64,000 nt of DNA, taken from Bathynomus jamesi. Taxonomy: Eukaryota > Arthropoda > Malacostraca > Isopoda > Cirolanidae. The stretch is from the NCBI GenBank assembly GCA_023014485.1, contig JAJOZX010003309.1, forward strand, positions 454,317-518,316, given 5' to 3'. Both the position numbers and the translations under genes were made by a program. The notes under the pieces are model-generated. The model did not search any database, was not told the origin of the DNA, and saw only the letters and a program-made list of their open reading frames with translations. Shown piece by piece: positions 1-11,791 of this stretch. The first letter of the stretch is position 1. Every line of letters starts with the position of its first letter.

Positions 1-558
1 CTTTTTATTGATCTTGTAGTTCATAAACAATGCTAATGTTTCCCTTTTAGATGGAAGCTGGGTTTCTTTGAAGGACTCTATAGGATGTCCTATGAGCCAA
101 ACAACTGTTTTGTGACGCGTATGCCGCTCCATGAGTGCAACTCAGCAACTGCTATACAACCACTCTCAGCGAAGGCAGCAAAGATACTGAGTCAGTGACG
201 CCGCACTTACACTGACGCGGCCGCCACAGTGACGTCACAGCAAAGAAATGATTCTAGAATGTTCGGCCACAGCGTCTATAGCAATGAAAGGGATGAGAAG
301 GTTTACGGAAAGAGGTTCAGAGTCTGTTATGACTGCTATATGTTGCTGACTACCATTTTTGATGAAATCTGCAAAATAAATAAATGTACAATAAATACAA
401 ACTGAAAAATAACAATATACAAAATGTTCAATGGATGGTAGCAACCTCTAAAATGTCTTCAATTGTGCTGAAATTTTGCATGTTCAGTTTTTACACTAAA
501 TTAAATAAATTAGAGGGTGTCTTCAAGTTTTTGAAATGATAAGTTATTTTGCATCACC

Positions 559-651
<93 letters not shown>

Positions 652-2334
652 TATAATATATATATATATAGATATATATATATCCCTTTCAAATGTTCCT
701 TGCGATGATTCCTCATTCCACGTATATATATATATACAAACTGTATATGAATATATATATTTTTAGACCGAAAATATTATATGAAAATATTAAACTTTCA
801 ACATTTTATAAAAACAATGAATGACAAATAATCTGAAATAAAATTTCAAAATTGATTAAAAAACAATAATAAAAAAAATCTGAATTTATATTTCTAAAAT
901 TAAAACGAAAAATAAAAATGAAAAAAAATGTCGGCGAAAGAAAGAAAAGATTTTATTTTAATTTGAATTTTCCTCCTCTTCCACGAACCCTTTGAGATGC
1001 GCCTCAAAGGGTTTCGGTTTCTATTCCCATTTCTATTCCCAAAATATTTTTCCTCATTAATCGATTCCCGATTTTGGAGTAGGAATCCAGAGAGGGTTTT
1101 AGATTAGAGGAAAGCTCAAGAAATCTGGATACAGAAACCACTAATGGTTGTGCGAGTATTATAGGACCATATTTTTCCCATTCCTTTCGTTTTACGGCGG
1201 CATTGTGTGTTTCAGATAGGAGTGCAAAAATCTATTAATGCATGAAATAAAACTAATGGCTGAAAGCAATACACGCCACGGGGATAAAATATCGGAAATT
1301 AAACTCAAATTGAAAAGGAATTCAAAACAAGTTTCCTTATTTTATGGAATGTTTCGTGTTTTTTATTATTATTATTATTATTTTTATTATTATTATTATT
1401 ATTACGGGCATTAACGAGCATAAGCTTATCATTATCATTATCATAAGTAATAAATACTGTAATAATATTTGGGGTTGTTTAATGTTTAACCTCCTTCGTA
1501 ACGGCAAAGGTCATGTGACGGAGACCATCTTTAAGTGGGGTTCGAACCACGGATTGTTACATCGTCTGAACACACACGACGATCACCCACCCAATTACTG
1601 AACGTGGCCATGATGTAACTGTTCAATCATGGTTGCAGAAATTCAAAATTAGAGCATCTTATTTCCATTTTGGGGGATCGAAATAATTCGCAAAGGCGTT
1701 AACTCATTCACTCATTCAAATTCATTCACTCGGCCACAATTAGTTTCTTTTTTCACAACATCGACTTAATTAAGAGGCTCATATCAGTACATTATAGCTC
1801 TACGTACACGACAATGTGACAACATATAAAAGCGTACATTAAACTGTTTCTTTATACAGAAACGAAAATAAAAGAAAGCTGCCGAGCTCAGAAAATGAAT
1901 TTAGTGTAAAGGAGGTTCCGTTTGCTCAGTTTAAATAAAATAACGTGGAAAAGTTTTCAAAGATTTCAAGAATATGGAATTTTTTTTAGCAAACTTTTGA
2001 AATAGTCTCTCTATTGTTCGTTTCTTGAGGTTTTTGCCTCAGTGAAAAAGCAAATATTTCTTTCTATTATTTTAGTTTAATGCGTAAAATAACTGAGAGA
2101 AACAGAGCATAAATTTCTAATTAAAGTTTTTAATATACAAAAGAGTGGAAAGATACTTGATGTCATTATTATCATAATTAGTAAAAACAAATGGGCAATA
2201 TACTCACTATTAAGTATGGAAAAAGAAAGACGAGTTTTCACTCATTCATTATCTAAATCTTTTTACAATTGTGACAAAGTTATCGTAGGGAAACTTTGTC
2301 TTTTGTGCAGAATAGATTAAGACCTCATTTGGTC

Positions 2335-2404
<70 letters not shown>
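1..2404. other. No gene seen; microsatellite-rich non-coding DNA
   Basis: No reading frame here resembles a known protein. The stretch holds a TA array near 560-680, an ATT array near 1362-1402 and a long TC array at about 2338-2404. Around 1500-1610, read on the minus strand, there is a GGTTCGAACC box B-like motif that could be an old tRNA-derived SINE; this is weak. Short open frames across the TA and ATT runs encode only repetitive Tyr/Ile and are not genes. Confidence 0.6.
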
Positions 2405-2406
<2 letters not shown>

Positions 2407-3530
2407 CAGGGGGTATAAAGGTTATGCACGTTCCTTCTGGGTGTTGTAAACTTTATACTTGGGGTGTGACAGCCCTCCGGTCCCGAGTCGTGGGATTCTA
2501 GAGAAATTGGCTTCCAATTCCTTTAGGTTCTCTCTCTTTCGGGAGGGCGGGTGAAGTCTGTTGTACAAACCTGTCCCTTGGGTTACTAGGACCCCTTCCC
2601 ATCCCTACTCTGTCCTTTTAGCTTAGGTTAAGGATGCTCTCCTCTGACTGCAAAAAAAAAAAAAAAAAACTTTTAGTATTGTCTTTTTCTCTACTCTTAC
2701 TATTAGGACCCTACTGCTACCTCATGCGTGGGAAGAGAGGCTTTGGAACCTCTATAAATAACACCATTTCACTTCAGTTCTAGGTAAATAATTAGAGGGG
2801 TTAATAGCGGGTAGGATTGTTGACCATTTGGATTCCTACAAGCTACTTGGGGACTCCAACATGGGTTTAGACGGCATAGGACGTGTCTCACCAACTTGCT
2901 CGAGTTTTTCCACGTCATGTTGAGTGAGTATGATAAGAGTAGGGCGATTGATGAGAAAGCGTTTGATAAGGTACCTCACCGCCGGCTAATGGCCAAAGTG
3001 CGCGCGCTGGGTATTGGTGGGGAAGTAAGTAGGTGGATTGAAAACCGGCTGAAGAATGCCACAAAGTTAATTCCTTCCGTTAGGCATATGGGCTGCAATC
3101 GACGCTTACGTGACGCGGGTTCAAAGATGTCGATTTTAGAAGCATGTTTAGTTTAAATGATAACCCAACTCGTAACAATGGTTGGAAGTTGGATTTGAAA
3201 CGGTTTAGGACTAGTGTGTGTGGGAATTACTTTACCTATAAGATCTGTGACACGTGGAACAGGTTACCTTCAGAAGTTGTGAACAGTTCCTCTGTGGATC
3301 ATTTCAAGAAAAGGTTGGACCAAATCCTGCACACTATTTAAGTGTGTAGAAAATTTTCCCTGGCACCCGTTGCCATTGGTACCTCCTCGGTATGGGCCGC
3401 AAGGCCCTTTGAGGTACTTCTTTTCCTTGTAACTCTTTGTAACTCTCTCGAATAGCTGATGGCTTCTTTCATTGCTAAAATAACTAATGCATAGTGGACA
3501 TTTCTTTAATAAAATCTTCCTCAATTTTAT
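2405..3530 (+). mobile_element. Decayed LINE (jockey/CR1-like), 3' part
   Basis: The segment at 2896-3090 encodes a reverse transcriptase stretch with KAFDKVPHRRL followed by KVRALGIGG, the usual motif A region of arthropod LINEs. A second open segment at 3144-3341 encodes the C-terminal tail seen after the RT (RFRTSVCGNYF, then TWNRLPSEVV and FKKRLD) and ends at a natural stop. The catalytic YADD region between them is missing, so the copy has an internal deletion. Sequence before 2896 and after 3341 looks like non-coding remainder of the same element. Exact ends are not defined. Confidence 0.75.
2896..3341 (+). pseudogene. LINE reverse transcriptase fragment, internally deleted
   Basis: Two open pieces in different frames (2896-3156 and 3144-3341) match the early palm and the extreme C-terminus of a LINE polyprotein. 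In the family, RT copies the element RNA at a nicked target. Here the stretch that should hold the FADD active site is absent, so the copy cannot be active. A jockey/CR1-like origin is inferred from the FDKVPHRRL and FKRRLD-type motifs; the clade is not certain. Confidence 0.75.
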
Positions 3531-4290
3531 ATATTTTATTGGGAAACCACTTCAGTATTGCTTAATAAGTATGTGAATATTATTAAGGGGAGGTTCAAAC
3601 ATGGAAAAAAACCCAATAAATTCAACTCTTTAGAGAATCTGAGATTTCATTGTTAGTGTTAAAAACGAAGACTTCTTATTCACCGAATTTTTTTAGCGTT
3701 CATTTATTAAAATTGGTTTTGCTTTTAATTCTTGTCTATCTATCCGTCTCCCTGTTTGTCTGCCTGTCTCTTCTTCTCTCTTTATCCATCTGTCTATCTC
3801 TCTCTTATTCTATACGTCTCTAAATTCTTGAAAATGGGAATTCAAACTTCAAATTCAAACTTCCCATCATATTAATGACCCTTAAATTCATACTGAGGAG
3901 AATCAATCAGTTTATAAAGCGGAAGCAGACATTAATGGCACAACACTCGGGTAAAGGGGTGGGAGCATTGCATTCAAAATTATTCAGTGATAAAGTGAAG
4001 GATTTTAATTTTGCAGTGAAATAAAATATAATAAAAATCTCTTAAAATAGGTTGCCATGTATGAATTACTCTAATGCAGTTAAATTTTATTAAACTATTC
4101 ACTTTTTCCTAAGCATCAGTTATGGAAATAAGAAAAACTTAGCATTTTAAATAAGTACAAAATATACAAATATGTAAAAAGGTTCTAAACATTTTATCCC
4201 TTGTAAATTTTCTGAGCTTTCCTATACAACCTTTTCCTCCTTTCCTTCCAGCAGTGGCTAAAGCGAAATATAGATAGATAGATAGATAGC

Positions 4291-4332
<42 letters not shown>

Positions 4333-4390
4333 TGATACCTTCAATTATTCTGTACTTTTTGTGGGTATGCCACAGAAACTAGGTAAAGGT
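3531..4390. other. No gene seen; AT-rich DNA with GATA/GA microsatellite
   Basis: No supported coding sequence. A short GATA run passes into a GA array at about 4267-4330. Confidence 0.6.
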
Positions 4391-4974
4391 ACACTCTAAA
4401 AAGTGCCCGTTGTGTGTATCTTAGATTCGAGCGGAAAATCAAGACTAAACATAAACAAATATAAACAAGTATAAACAAGTGCATTTTCTTAATTATTCTA
4501 GCAGCAGTAGAATACCGGATAGTAAAGCATAAGTCTTTCTCCCCTCCCTCCGCTCCCTCCCCGCCAGATGGAGGCACGGAAAAAGGTTGAAGAAAGTACC
4601 GTGACCCTGGAGTAGTACGGAAAGAAATTTAATAGGAAAGAGGAGAACAGAAAAACCATACCAGATTGTACCATTGTATAAACTAACATAATAATATATT
4701 TGTACTGATCGTATGTCAAGTACGTACGTATATAGTAGGACCATAGTAAATAGAGAATAGCCGAAATGATTATTTTCTTGACAAACGGTGTCCTCTGGAA
4801 CTTAGTAAAAAATGCAAAAAGTGCACTGCCAGGGAGTAAGGAAAACCTTTCGGTATACTTTCGGTGTACCTTTGGTCTATCGAGTGTATTTTTTACATAC
4901 TTTATACCCAGAATACATTTAGTCTTTTTCTCGCGCAGATCGAAGGTACATACAGCGGACAATTTTTAGAGTGT
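4391..4974. mobile_element. Non-autonomous TIR element (MITE-like), 584 bp
   Basis: The left end reads acactctaaaaagtgcccg and the right end, on the other strand, begins acactctaaaaattgtccg. The inverted similarity extends about 55-60 bp inward (4391-4450 against 4916-4974). The trinucleotide ggt lies directly outside both ends, compatible with a 3-bp target duplication. Overlapping open frames inside, the longest at 4498-4962 on the minus strand, resemble no transposase and are probably chance. The superfamily is undetermined; a CACTA-like origin is one option. Confidence 0.7.
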
Positions 4975-5072
4975 GGTTGCGTGAATTCACTAATTAATTT
5001 TATTACTCTGGCATTCTGTTTTGTTTTGGAGAAATATCGTTGACCTTGTGGTATTTGCTATTTGTGGAATTA

Positions 5073-5109
<37 letters not shown>

Positions 5110-5540
5110 GAAAAACTTATTTTATTCCGAAGTGGTATTTTCCAATAATCATCTAAACTTTAAATAGAGCAAAGTACCTCATCCAGAAGAGTTGCATGAA
5201 CAAACTTTTGCCGCGATTTCGAATGTTCAGTAATTTATTGTTGCATTAGATTGGATATTGTTACTAAAATGAAAATTTTAGATTTACATAGTTTGAGACA
5301 GTATATGTTGAGCGTAGAAACAGACCTATAATAAATTAAATAAACAGAGATTTTATAGCCAGTTTACCGGAATGTAAATGAGAATATCTATTTAACGCGC
5401 GACTAAATATAACAAATTAAAATATCAAAATTTTGTTCTAATTACTATGATTTTTTTTAATGATTATAACGTTTTATTTCCCCGAGTATATAATGTTCTC
5501 GTATAAATAAACTTAAAAAAGAGGGACGTTTCATATGGCA
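4975..5540. other. No gene seen
   Basis: AT-rich DNA with a short TC array near 5077-5105. No coding or structural signal found. Confidence 0.5.
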
Positions 5541-5554
5541 GTTGATGGTTTATA

Positions 5555-5990
5555 ATGATGTCTGAGTTCAACTTTGGTTTTGTCGCTCACGAGAACTTTG
5601 CTACGCTTACCACTCCCGCTTTGATGATTTCTCACGTTTTAAACTCAGGTCTCTTTTTCTTATTAATCTCTCCACTCTATGGTTTTCTGAAAGAATTGTA
5701 TATTTACCTCTGCATGAAGCTTCTAGAATTCTCTCTTGACATTTATGAAACAATCGCACTAAGCATGGACTTATCGGTCTTGATTCATGCTGGTTTGCAA
5801 TTATGTATAACTTCTCTATTTCTACATACAGAATGTCTACAGCTTTATCCTTAATTAGTCTTTCAAATAGATTTTTAATATGCGACATGAGCGTTACTGG
5901 TCGACATTTACTTGGTATGACTCTCTTTCCGCATATGTAAATAGAGATATGTTTGCATTGTTCAAAGAGCGCAGGATGAAGCTCGAGTTG
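5555..5990 (-). pseudogene. LINE reverse transcriptase N-terminal fragment
   Basis: Read on the minus strand, one frame gives CRPVTLMSHIKNLFERLIKD and then ANQHESRPISPCLVRLF. These correspond to the family's NYRPVSLTSHIxKxFERxI and NQHGFRxGRSCLxQLL blocks upstream of the RT catalytic core. The catalytic residues are not present. It is a degenerate fragment with no detectable ends, and may come from the same broad LINE group as the remnant at 2.4-3.5 kb. Confidence 0.6.
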
Positions 5991-6499
5991 AGGGATTTTT
6001 CTTCACAATATGAATAGCTGTGCTATTTTTCTTTGCGTTCCTCAGAAGCTTTGGATTTTATGTGATGTGTCCGGCCATGGGCTGAATTGTCCCGCAGTTG
6101 AGAATTCAACATCACAGAGCAAGCTTTCATTTGAATTGGTTAATTTTTGTTTTAGAAAACGGTCTTGAATTTTCCCTCTCCATTTCATGTTTAGGTAGAT
6201 TAACCCTTCGTGGGCTAGGTGGGACCGACTAACAAAGAAGACTATGTGGGGTCACCCAGACCCCAAACTTCAATGGTGAATTTCTGCCATATGCTTAAGT
6301 TTATATATATTAAAGTTTGTACATATGTTGCCCAGGACACGGCACGTGGAGCCAATCCACCATGTGTCCCTTTTTTTTTTTTATATTTATTTAAGAATTT
6401 TTTAACTTAAAGAATTCAGCACTCAGAAACACTTTTTATATTCACAATATAGATTATAGAATAGAAAGAAATAGAAACATAGAACATATGAAACAATGT

Positions 6500-8471
6500 T
6501 TACTGTACACAGTCATCACATACATAGTTGGAGTGACTTTCGCAAAGAGGCACATCACATTTTGTGCATGACTTTCTCGTCTTCTTATCCATCTTCCTTG
6601 GGCACTTTCCACATCTCTTCCTACCTCCTGGATTAGGCCTTGGCTGGGGTGCTGCTTCTACCTCATCCATAAATGCCTCAATACATGCTCTAACATGCTT
6701 TGGCAAATATCTACCAGCTGACTCAAAACGTTTCTGGATTGCTGGTTTGCAGAGCTGTTCTGCTAAGTCTGCCAGAAATTTCCTTCGCCTTTGATTCCCT
6801 CGATACACATCGGGGGTTTTCTTCATGAAACAGCAACTAGCATTGTAAGTTGCAACATCTACCATCCAGTAGAAGATAACTAATGGCCATCTGTTTGTTA
6901 TGCGCTTACATGAGTAAGTTTTGATAAGTTGGTCTAATCGATCAACAGCTCCTTTTGTGGCATTGTAATCTAGAATTACATCAGGTTTCAAAGGTTCTTC
7001 CTGCTGCTTTTTTTGGTCGAAATGCATGGTGCTTAATAACAGAACTGCCTTTCTTACCTTTGGGACATAGCTGCATATCATAAGATGCTGGTCCCTATTA
7101 AAACCAAACTTTGATGAATAGAGCTGACGATCATTTGAGGCTTGAAATGATTTAGGTATTCGGCGCTTATTTTTCCTCATAGTTCCTAAGAGGGTTAAAT
7201 TTTTATCAAGTAGTTCTATGGCAAGGTCAACATCAGTAAACAGGTTGTCATTGGTAACATTTCTTCCTGACTTCACAATAGTTGAAGTAAGATCTCGAAC
7301 AACTCTTTGGGCTTGGTGGCGTTCTGGACCTTCAGGACCTTTTCCAGTGTATATCGGGCTATTTAGAAGATACCCATTCTTAACGTCGGCCATACTCCAA
7401 ACCTTTACGCCATACTTATCTGGTTTAGATGGCATGTATACTTTGAATGAGCATTTCCCTCGAAATGCGAGTAGAGATTCATCCACAGTTACATATGTGT
7501 TGGCTTTATAGTTTATTTGACATGCTTCAATAAACTTCTGCCAAACTTCGAATATAGGCGCCAACTTGCAGAGCTGGGCACTTGCGTTTTTTTGCCCGTT
7601 TTTTTGCGGTACTGCGGTACTGCGGTACTACTACCGCACTACCAAACCGGTACCGCATAACGCAGTACCGCAAAGGATCGCCGAAAGTACAGCAGTACCG
7701 CTACCGCATTCAAATTTCCCGCGGTACTTTCCGCGGTACCGACCAACACGGTAGTACCGCAGTACCGCAGTACCGCAAAAAAAACCGCAAGTGCCCAGCT
7801 CTGCCAACTTGCCTTGTTCACCATTCCTTCGTTCTGCACGATTAGTCATGTTATCAAATCTTATTGACCTTTTTATGTCTTTGAAACGGTCACGGCTCAT
7901 AGAAGCACGATGAATTGGTGGACCGGTCTTAGTACCAAATAATTCATCAACTGGGCGGAAGCTATCTTTGTCCAGCCCAGATCTGAGAGAGATGAAGTCC
8001 TAGCCATGCCATCAGCTCAATAGAATCCAGCTGTTTCCATTTTTCACCATAGAGAGCACCACCTTTTTGATTTGTTGCATCGAGAGCCAATTCAACAATT
8101 TTATCTGTGATAAAGAAGCTGAAAGTAGCAGATGCAGCATGCGTAGGTACACTTTCATGAACACCACCTTCTTCACGAACAATGTTTTGCCTCACATTTC
8201 GTCTAAGCCGGGGAGGCTCAGTGCACCACACAAAGTTATCTTTCCCTAACACAATATTGTCATCATCATCATCATGATCGCTTGCATTGTCACTATCAAA
8301 ACCACTAAAGTCACTGTCAGAAGATTGTTCAACATATTCATATTCACTAGCATTAGATAAGTCTACTTCTGATTCACTATCATCTGACAAATTTGGTTGG
8401 TCTACATCTACATCTCCCTCTCCCACCCTGCTAGGAGCATAAAACGTCGATATTGGAATTGACGTTGCCAT
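6500..8471 (-). pseudogene. piggyBac transposase (DDE_Tnp_1_7), disrupted
   Basis: The protein would start at 8471 with an acidic, Ser/Asp-rich N-terminal region (runs of D around residues 60-75) and continue into the transposase core. The three catalytic Asp contexts are visible in the 6500-7564 part: TVDESLLAFRG, NDNLFTDVDLA and YNATKGAVDRLDQ. The C-terminus is a Cys/His-rich RING-like domain (CGKCP, SCTKCDVPLC, CDDC) ending at 6500. The frame changes between about 7962 and 8000, and a 235-bp MITE sits at 7569-7803. Removing the MITE and one copy of its duplication restores an uninterrupted frame at that point, so the frame was open when the MITE landed. The element would cut and paste at TTAA when intact. 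Confidence 0.93.
7569..7803. mobile_element. hAT-like MITE nested in piggyBac
   Basis: Terminal inverted repeats read cagagctgggcacttgcg and continue into a T-rich stretch on both sides. The element is flanked by an exact 8-bp direct duplication, ccaacttg (7561-7568 and 7804-7811), the size produced by hAT transposases. The interior is built from repeated GCGGTACT/AGTACCGC units in both orientations, so the RNA or single strand could fold extensively. It has no coding capacity. Confidence 0.92.
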
Positions 8472-8755
8472 TAGAATGAAAATCTAAGAAAATTTATGAA
8501 AAAATCTGAAAAAAAAATTAAAATAAATTAGTCGCATTGCAGGCGAGGTCGGATAAGGCAGACCCCATTCAAGTTTGCTACCCTGTCACTTCCAAATGGT
8601 GTGACATTTTTCTCTTATATTTTGTGAGTATATACCATACCTACATACAATAAAAGTCATAGATGACCAGGCTCTAAAAATAATATTTGAATGAATGGCA
8701 GATTTTTGAAATATGCTTGGGGTCCAGTGGACCCCATCAGCCCACGAAGGGTTAA

Positions 8756-9164
8756 ACACTGAATTCAATTTTTAGATAAGCTTTCCCTAATTTTTTTTTT
8801 TTCGTGTAATCTTCATTTTTGTTTATTACGAATCAGATACTCGTTTCGCATTTCGTCTTAATGCCTTTTTGCCAAAGTTTAAAAGTATTTTTGATTATTC
8901 TTTATATTTTCAGGTGCCTTACAGGCTTCATCGATGGAATTAATGTAACTTTGCTTCGGCTCGTTCAATATTTAGTTTAAGTTTTCTTCCTATTTTTTTT
9001 GTTCTCTTTTATATTGTATTTGTCTACATAATCTACAATGTACTTTATTTGAGTGAAAAGTGTTCTGATACTTACTTGAACTTGGCTTCGTTTTCTTTCC
9101 TCCTATTTTGGTCCCATTACACTGTTGACTCTATTTTCTTTCTGTTATCGAGAGAAATTCTTAT
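8756..9164. other. No gene seen; spacer between piggyBac and Polinton
   Basis: Pyrimidine-rich AT-rich DNA with no recognised feature. It is the left flank of the Polinton insertion. Confidence 0.6.
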
Positions 9165-9170
9165 GACCTT
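9165..9170. repeat. Polinton target-site duplication, left copy (gacctt)
   Basis: The six bases gacctt directly precede the AGTAG terminus and recur exactly at 27144-27149, directly after the inverted terminus. Polintons are known to make 6-bp duplications. Confidence 0.93.
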
Positions 9171-9950
9171 AGTAGTGTGGGCGCAAAATGGGAGAGTGCA
9201 CTGCAATTGCAAATGTTGCATGCAATATTGTTCAATGTTGCAAATGGGTTATGCAACAAGGGGAGTGAGGAATGTTGCAAGTTGCTATTCAACAAAAGGG
9301 GGAAGCTGCAAGTTGTTATGCAACAAGGGGAAATGTTGCAAGTTGTTATGCAACAAGGGGAATGCTGCAAGATGTTATGCAACAGAGGGGGGAATGTTGC
9401 AAGAGCAACAAGGGGTTATGCAACTTGGAGGCGGATTTATCCCCCAAGTTGCAATGAAACCCCACTGGAAGAGACCTCTTTGGGGGATAAGTTGGGACGG
9501 CCTCACCCCCCAAAGGGGTATACCTAACCTAAGAGAGAGGAGAGAGAGGAGAGGTGTTCGCTTGACAGGAGACAAGCGTATATTAAGACTTCAGCCGAGC
9601 GGCCTTTGTCTTAATATGTTCTTAATCTGCCAGCTAGCTTAATCAGCCATTTGGCTTATCTGGCTGAGTTGCCAGATTGCGATATTTATTTAATTAAAGC
9701 ATATATTCTGGCTTAATCAGCCAGTTGGCTTAGAAGGCTGAGTTGCCAGTTTGCACTATTTATGTAATTAAAGCATATATTCTGGCTTAATCCGACAGTT
9801 GGCGTATCTGGCTGAGCTCCCAGTTTGCGCTATTTATTTAATTAAAGTATATATTCTGACTTAACCCGCCAGTTGGCTTAGAAGGCGTAAATGGCTCGTT
9901 CAAGTTGAGTTGCCAGATAGCGCTATTTATATAATTAATGCATATATTCT
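9171..9950 (+). repeat. Polinton left terminal inverted repeat
   Basis: This region matches the inverted sequence of 26490-27143. It starts AGTAGTGTGGGCGC, contains about six imperfect copies of a unit resembling aatgttgcaagttgttatgc plus aacaagggg (9220-9430), then a TTAGG-like/GA-rich patch with caccccccaaaggggta. From about 9620 there are four tandem units of about 73-95 bp, each with gagttgccag and a tatttaattaaagcatat-like segment. The two TIRs differ in copy number and sequence, so they have drifted for a long time. The inner boundary is approximate. Confidence 0.85.
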
Positions 9951-10489
9951 GGTTTACAAATCCGCTTTAGAAGCCAGCCAATTGATATAATTAAATACCG
10001 TGTACGAACAAAATGAATTAAATAAAACACCATTACATCATTCTGTTTATTAAGACGAATTAATGGAAATATATAGAAAATAAATATACAATAGAATATA
10101 TATGATCAAAAATAATAATAGCATACGGACGGTGAATATATAATAAATATACAATGGAATATATATATATATATATGATCAAAAAATAATAGCATAAGAA
10201 ACATGAACGGGAAATATATAATCAAAAATATATAAAACGTTGTATTATCAATATATTAGTACAGGAAAAATATATAGTTATATTAAATAATTAAATATAT
10301 TCAAAATAATAATATACGAAACGTATAATCAAATGCATATTAGTACAGGAAATATGCATCCTTTTTGTTCTACGGGTTATATTAAATAATTAAAAATAAT
10401 AATACACGAAACGTATCATATAATCAATTGCATATTAGTAAAGGAAATATATATATATACACACAATTAAATAATTAAATATACATCCT
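9951..10489. other. AT-rich subterminal region of the Polinton, no gene seen
   Basis: Very AT-rich with loosely repeated segments (atatattagtacaggaaatat-like, acgaaacgtat). No open frame of note. Confidence 0.5.
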
Positions 10490-10786
10490 TTATGTTCTAC
10501 TGCGCAAAACGCTAAACTCACACGTAATCGAGTCCACATTCACATCGTTATTACTTTGTACTACGTGGTAAAGCCGCCCAAGCAACACTTCACCGTTTAA
10601 CTTATACGGATGCATATACTCGATATAAATGGCTTTCATATCGTTCAATACTATTTTTGTGCCCACTTTACATTCGGTTGGCATGTTATCTTTAAACACG
10701 GCTAGAATACAATCAAAAGCACGCACAAAGAGGTCATCTTTAACCACATCATTATTAAATACAAGTTTATAAAGACGCCTTTCCAA
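10490..10786 (-). CDS. Unidentified Polinton left-end ORF, 98 aa
   Basis: I do not recognise this protein. It is 98 residues with mixed charge and no membrane segment, and includes LVFNNDVVKDDLFVRAFD and GEVLLGRLYHVV. It lies at the left end of the Polinton on the polymerase strand, 31 bp from the next minus-strand ORF (10818-11108). The two could be exons or frameshifted parts of one gene. Its composition is not repeat-like, so it is probably a real accessory gene or its remnant. Confidence 0.5.
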   Translation of the reverse strand: MERRLYKLVFNNDVVKDDLFVRAFDCILAVFKDNMPTECKVGTKIVLNDMKAIYIEYMHPYKLNGEVLLGRLYHVVQSNNDVNVDSITCEFSVLRSRT

Positions 10787-10817
10787 TCGAGGGTTTTTTC
10801 TTACCGTCCAGAGCTTT

Positions 10818-11108
10818 TCAATCGTGAACTCTTCTTAACTCTGCATAGCGGCAATTGAAATAATCTAAGTCGTAACGACACCTATTCATTATATAGAGAT
10901 ACAACTCTTCAGGGTGAACAGTGTTGGCAAGCTCTGCCCTGTACCGCTCAAGTGCTTTGTACCAAAGTTCAGGATATTTCGAAGAATCTAAACCTTTTAA
11001 ATATGCATCCAGCTCGTAACCATTCTCGCCTTGTTCATTCCTACATTCGATAAATCCGTCGGGAAGAGCGGTGTATGCGTATTCAAGAACCGTGTCAAAA
11101 TAAATCAT
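10818..11108 (-). CDS. Unidentified Polinton left-end ORF, 96 aa
   Basis: The product is 96 residues, acidic and aromatic-rich, with many Tyr and Glu (for example WYKALERYRAELAN and EELYLYIMNRCRYDLDYF), suggesting a small helical protein. No family is recognised. Orientation and position match the neighbouring 10490-10786 ORF and the 11792-12175 ORF, which together form a block downstream of the polymerase. It may be a fragment of a longer gene. Confidence 0.5.
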   Translation of the reverse strand: MIYFDTVLEYAYTALPDGFIECRNEQGENGYELDAYLKGLDSSKYPELWYKALERYRAELANTVHPEELYLYIMNRCRYDLDYFNCRYAELRRVHD

Positions 11109-11528
11109 ATCCGTAACACGAGCGTCTAATATAGGCTCAGCTTGCGGAATCCGACGATTTCAAACATTCTGTCGAGGATGAAACGGTTTCGCGTAGGGAC
11201 AAGAACGTTAATATCAGATGCATTCTTCCACGTCAGTCGTATATCAATGCATGGCTGTTCGTTATTTATACACAACGTGCAAGCAACGGCATATGAGGGG
11301 GCGTCACTAATCTGCTCTCTTCTTGCACCTGCACTCTATTCATCTACTCAACACTTAAATAAATAACATTACCTTTACCAGAGTTTGCTTGCCTGCAAAT
11401 CGTTTCAAGTACATAGTTAATGGTGCCCAATGACTTCGTCACGGAGACATCGTACGAGGCAGTGAGAATGCTTCTCAAAGGAAGTTACATCGTATTCGCG
11501 CGTCCACTCGGTTGAAGCTCTGAGATGA

Positions 11529-11771
11529 CTATGAGCCACAGGTGGACGGATCGGCTCGACGGGCGGAGTAAGTCACGCTGATGAAACGTGTACGGGTTTG
11601 TTCGAACTCGTGTGTTTCGTGTGATAGACGGGTGGGCGGATCGCTGGGGGGGAGCGAGTCACACCATAAACTGCTGAAGCGTGTACAGGCTTGTTCGAAC
11701 ACTTGTGCCCTTCGACAAACAGAATTTTCCGCTACATGAAGCAATACCAGCTTTAATGTTTTATCACTCAC
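11529..11771 (-). other. Imperfect tandem duplication with open frame
   Basis: Two imperfect copies of a roughly 100-bp unit lie side by side (about 11530-11630 and 11631-11730). They share gtgtacgggtttgttcgaac-type sequence and a gggcggatcg segment. An 80-residue minus-strand frame crosses both, giving the repeated FEQxxTRF motif. It is probably non-coding duplication, but the open frame across both copies is noted. Confidence 0.4.
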
Positions 11772-11791
11772 CAGACGTTCATTTCCACAAA

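Larger units (their letters stand above)
6200..8755 (-). mobile_element. piggyBac-family DNA transposon with TTAA ends
   Basis: The element begins TTAA CCCTTCGTGGGCT at 6200 and ends with the inverse, AGCCCACGAAGGG-like sequence followed by TTAA at 8752-8755. TTAA target duplication and CCCT-starting inverted repeats are hallmarks of piggyBac elements. It carries one minus-strand transposase gene (6500-8471), which is interrupted by a small hAT-like MITE and one frameshift. Both ends are visible, so it is full length but non-functional. Confidence 0.92.

Noticed and set aside
510..716. Tyr/Ile-repeat open frames in TA arrays (here and at 24039, 25791, 48736, 58993 and elsewhere)
   Set aside because: Products of microsatellite translation only.
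4498..4962. 154-codon minus-strand open frame as a protein gene
   Set aside because: It lies wholly within a TIR element, overlaps other open frames on both strands and shows no known motif.
9221..9430. CRISPR-like array
   Set aside because: Units are contiguous without unique spacers, and they lie in a Polinton TIR of a eukaryote.
9049..9642. 197-codon frame at the left Polinton end
   Set aside because: It spans the TIR tandem repeats and the host junction; the repeated Cys/Gln motifs come from the ttgcaa repeat unit.
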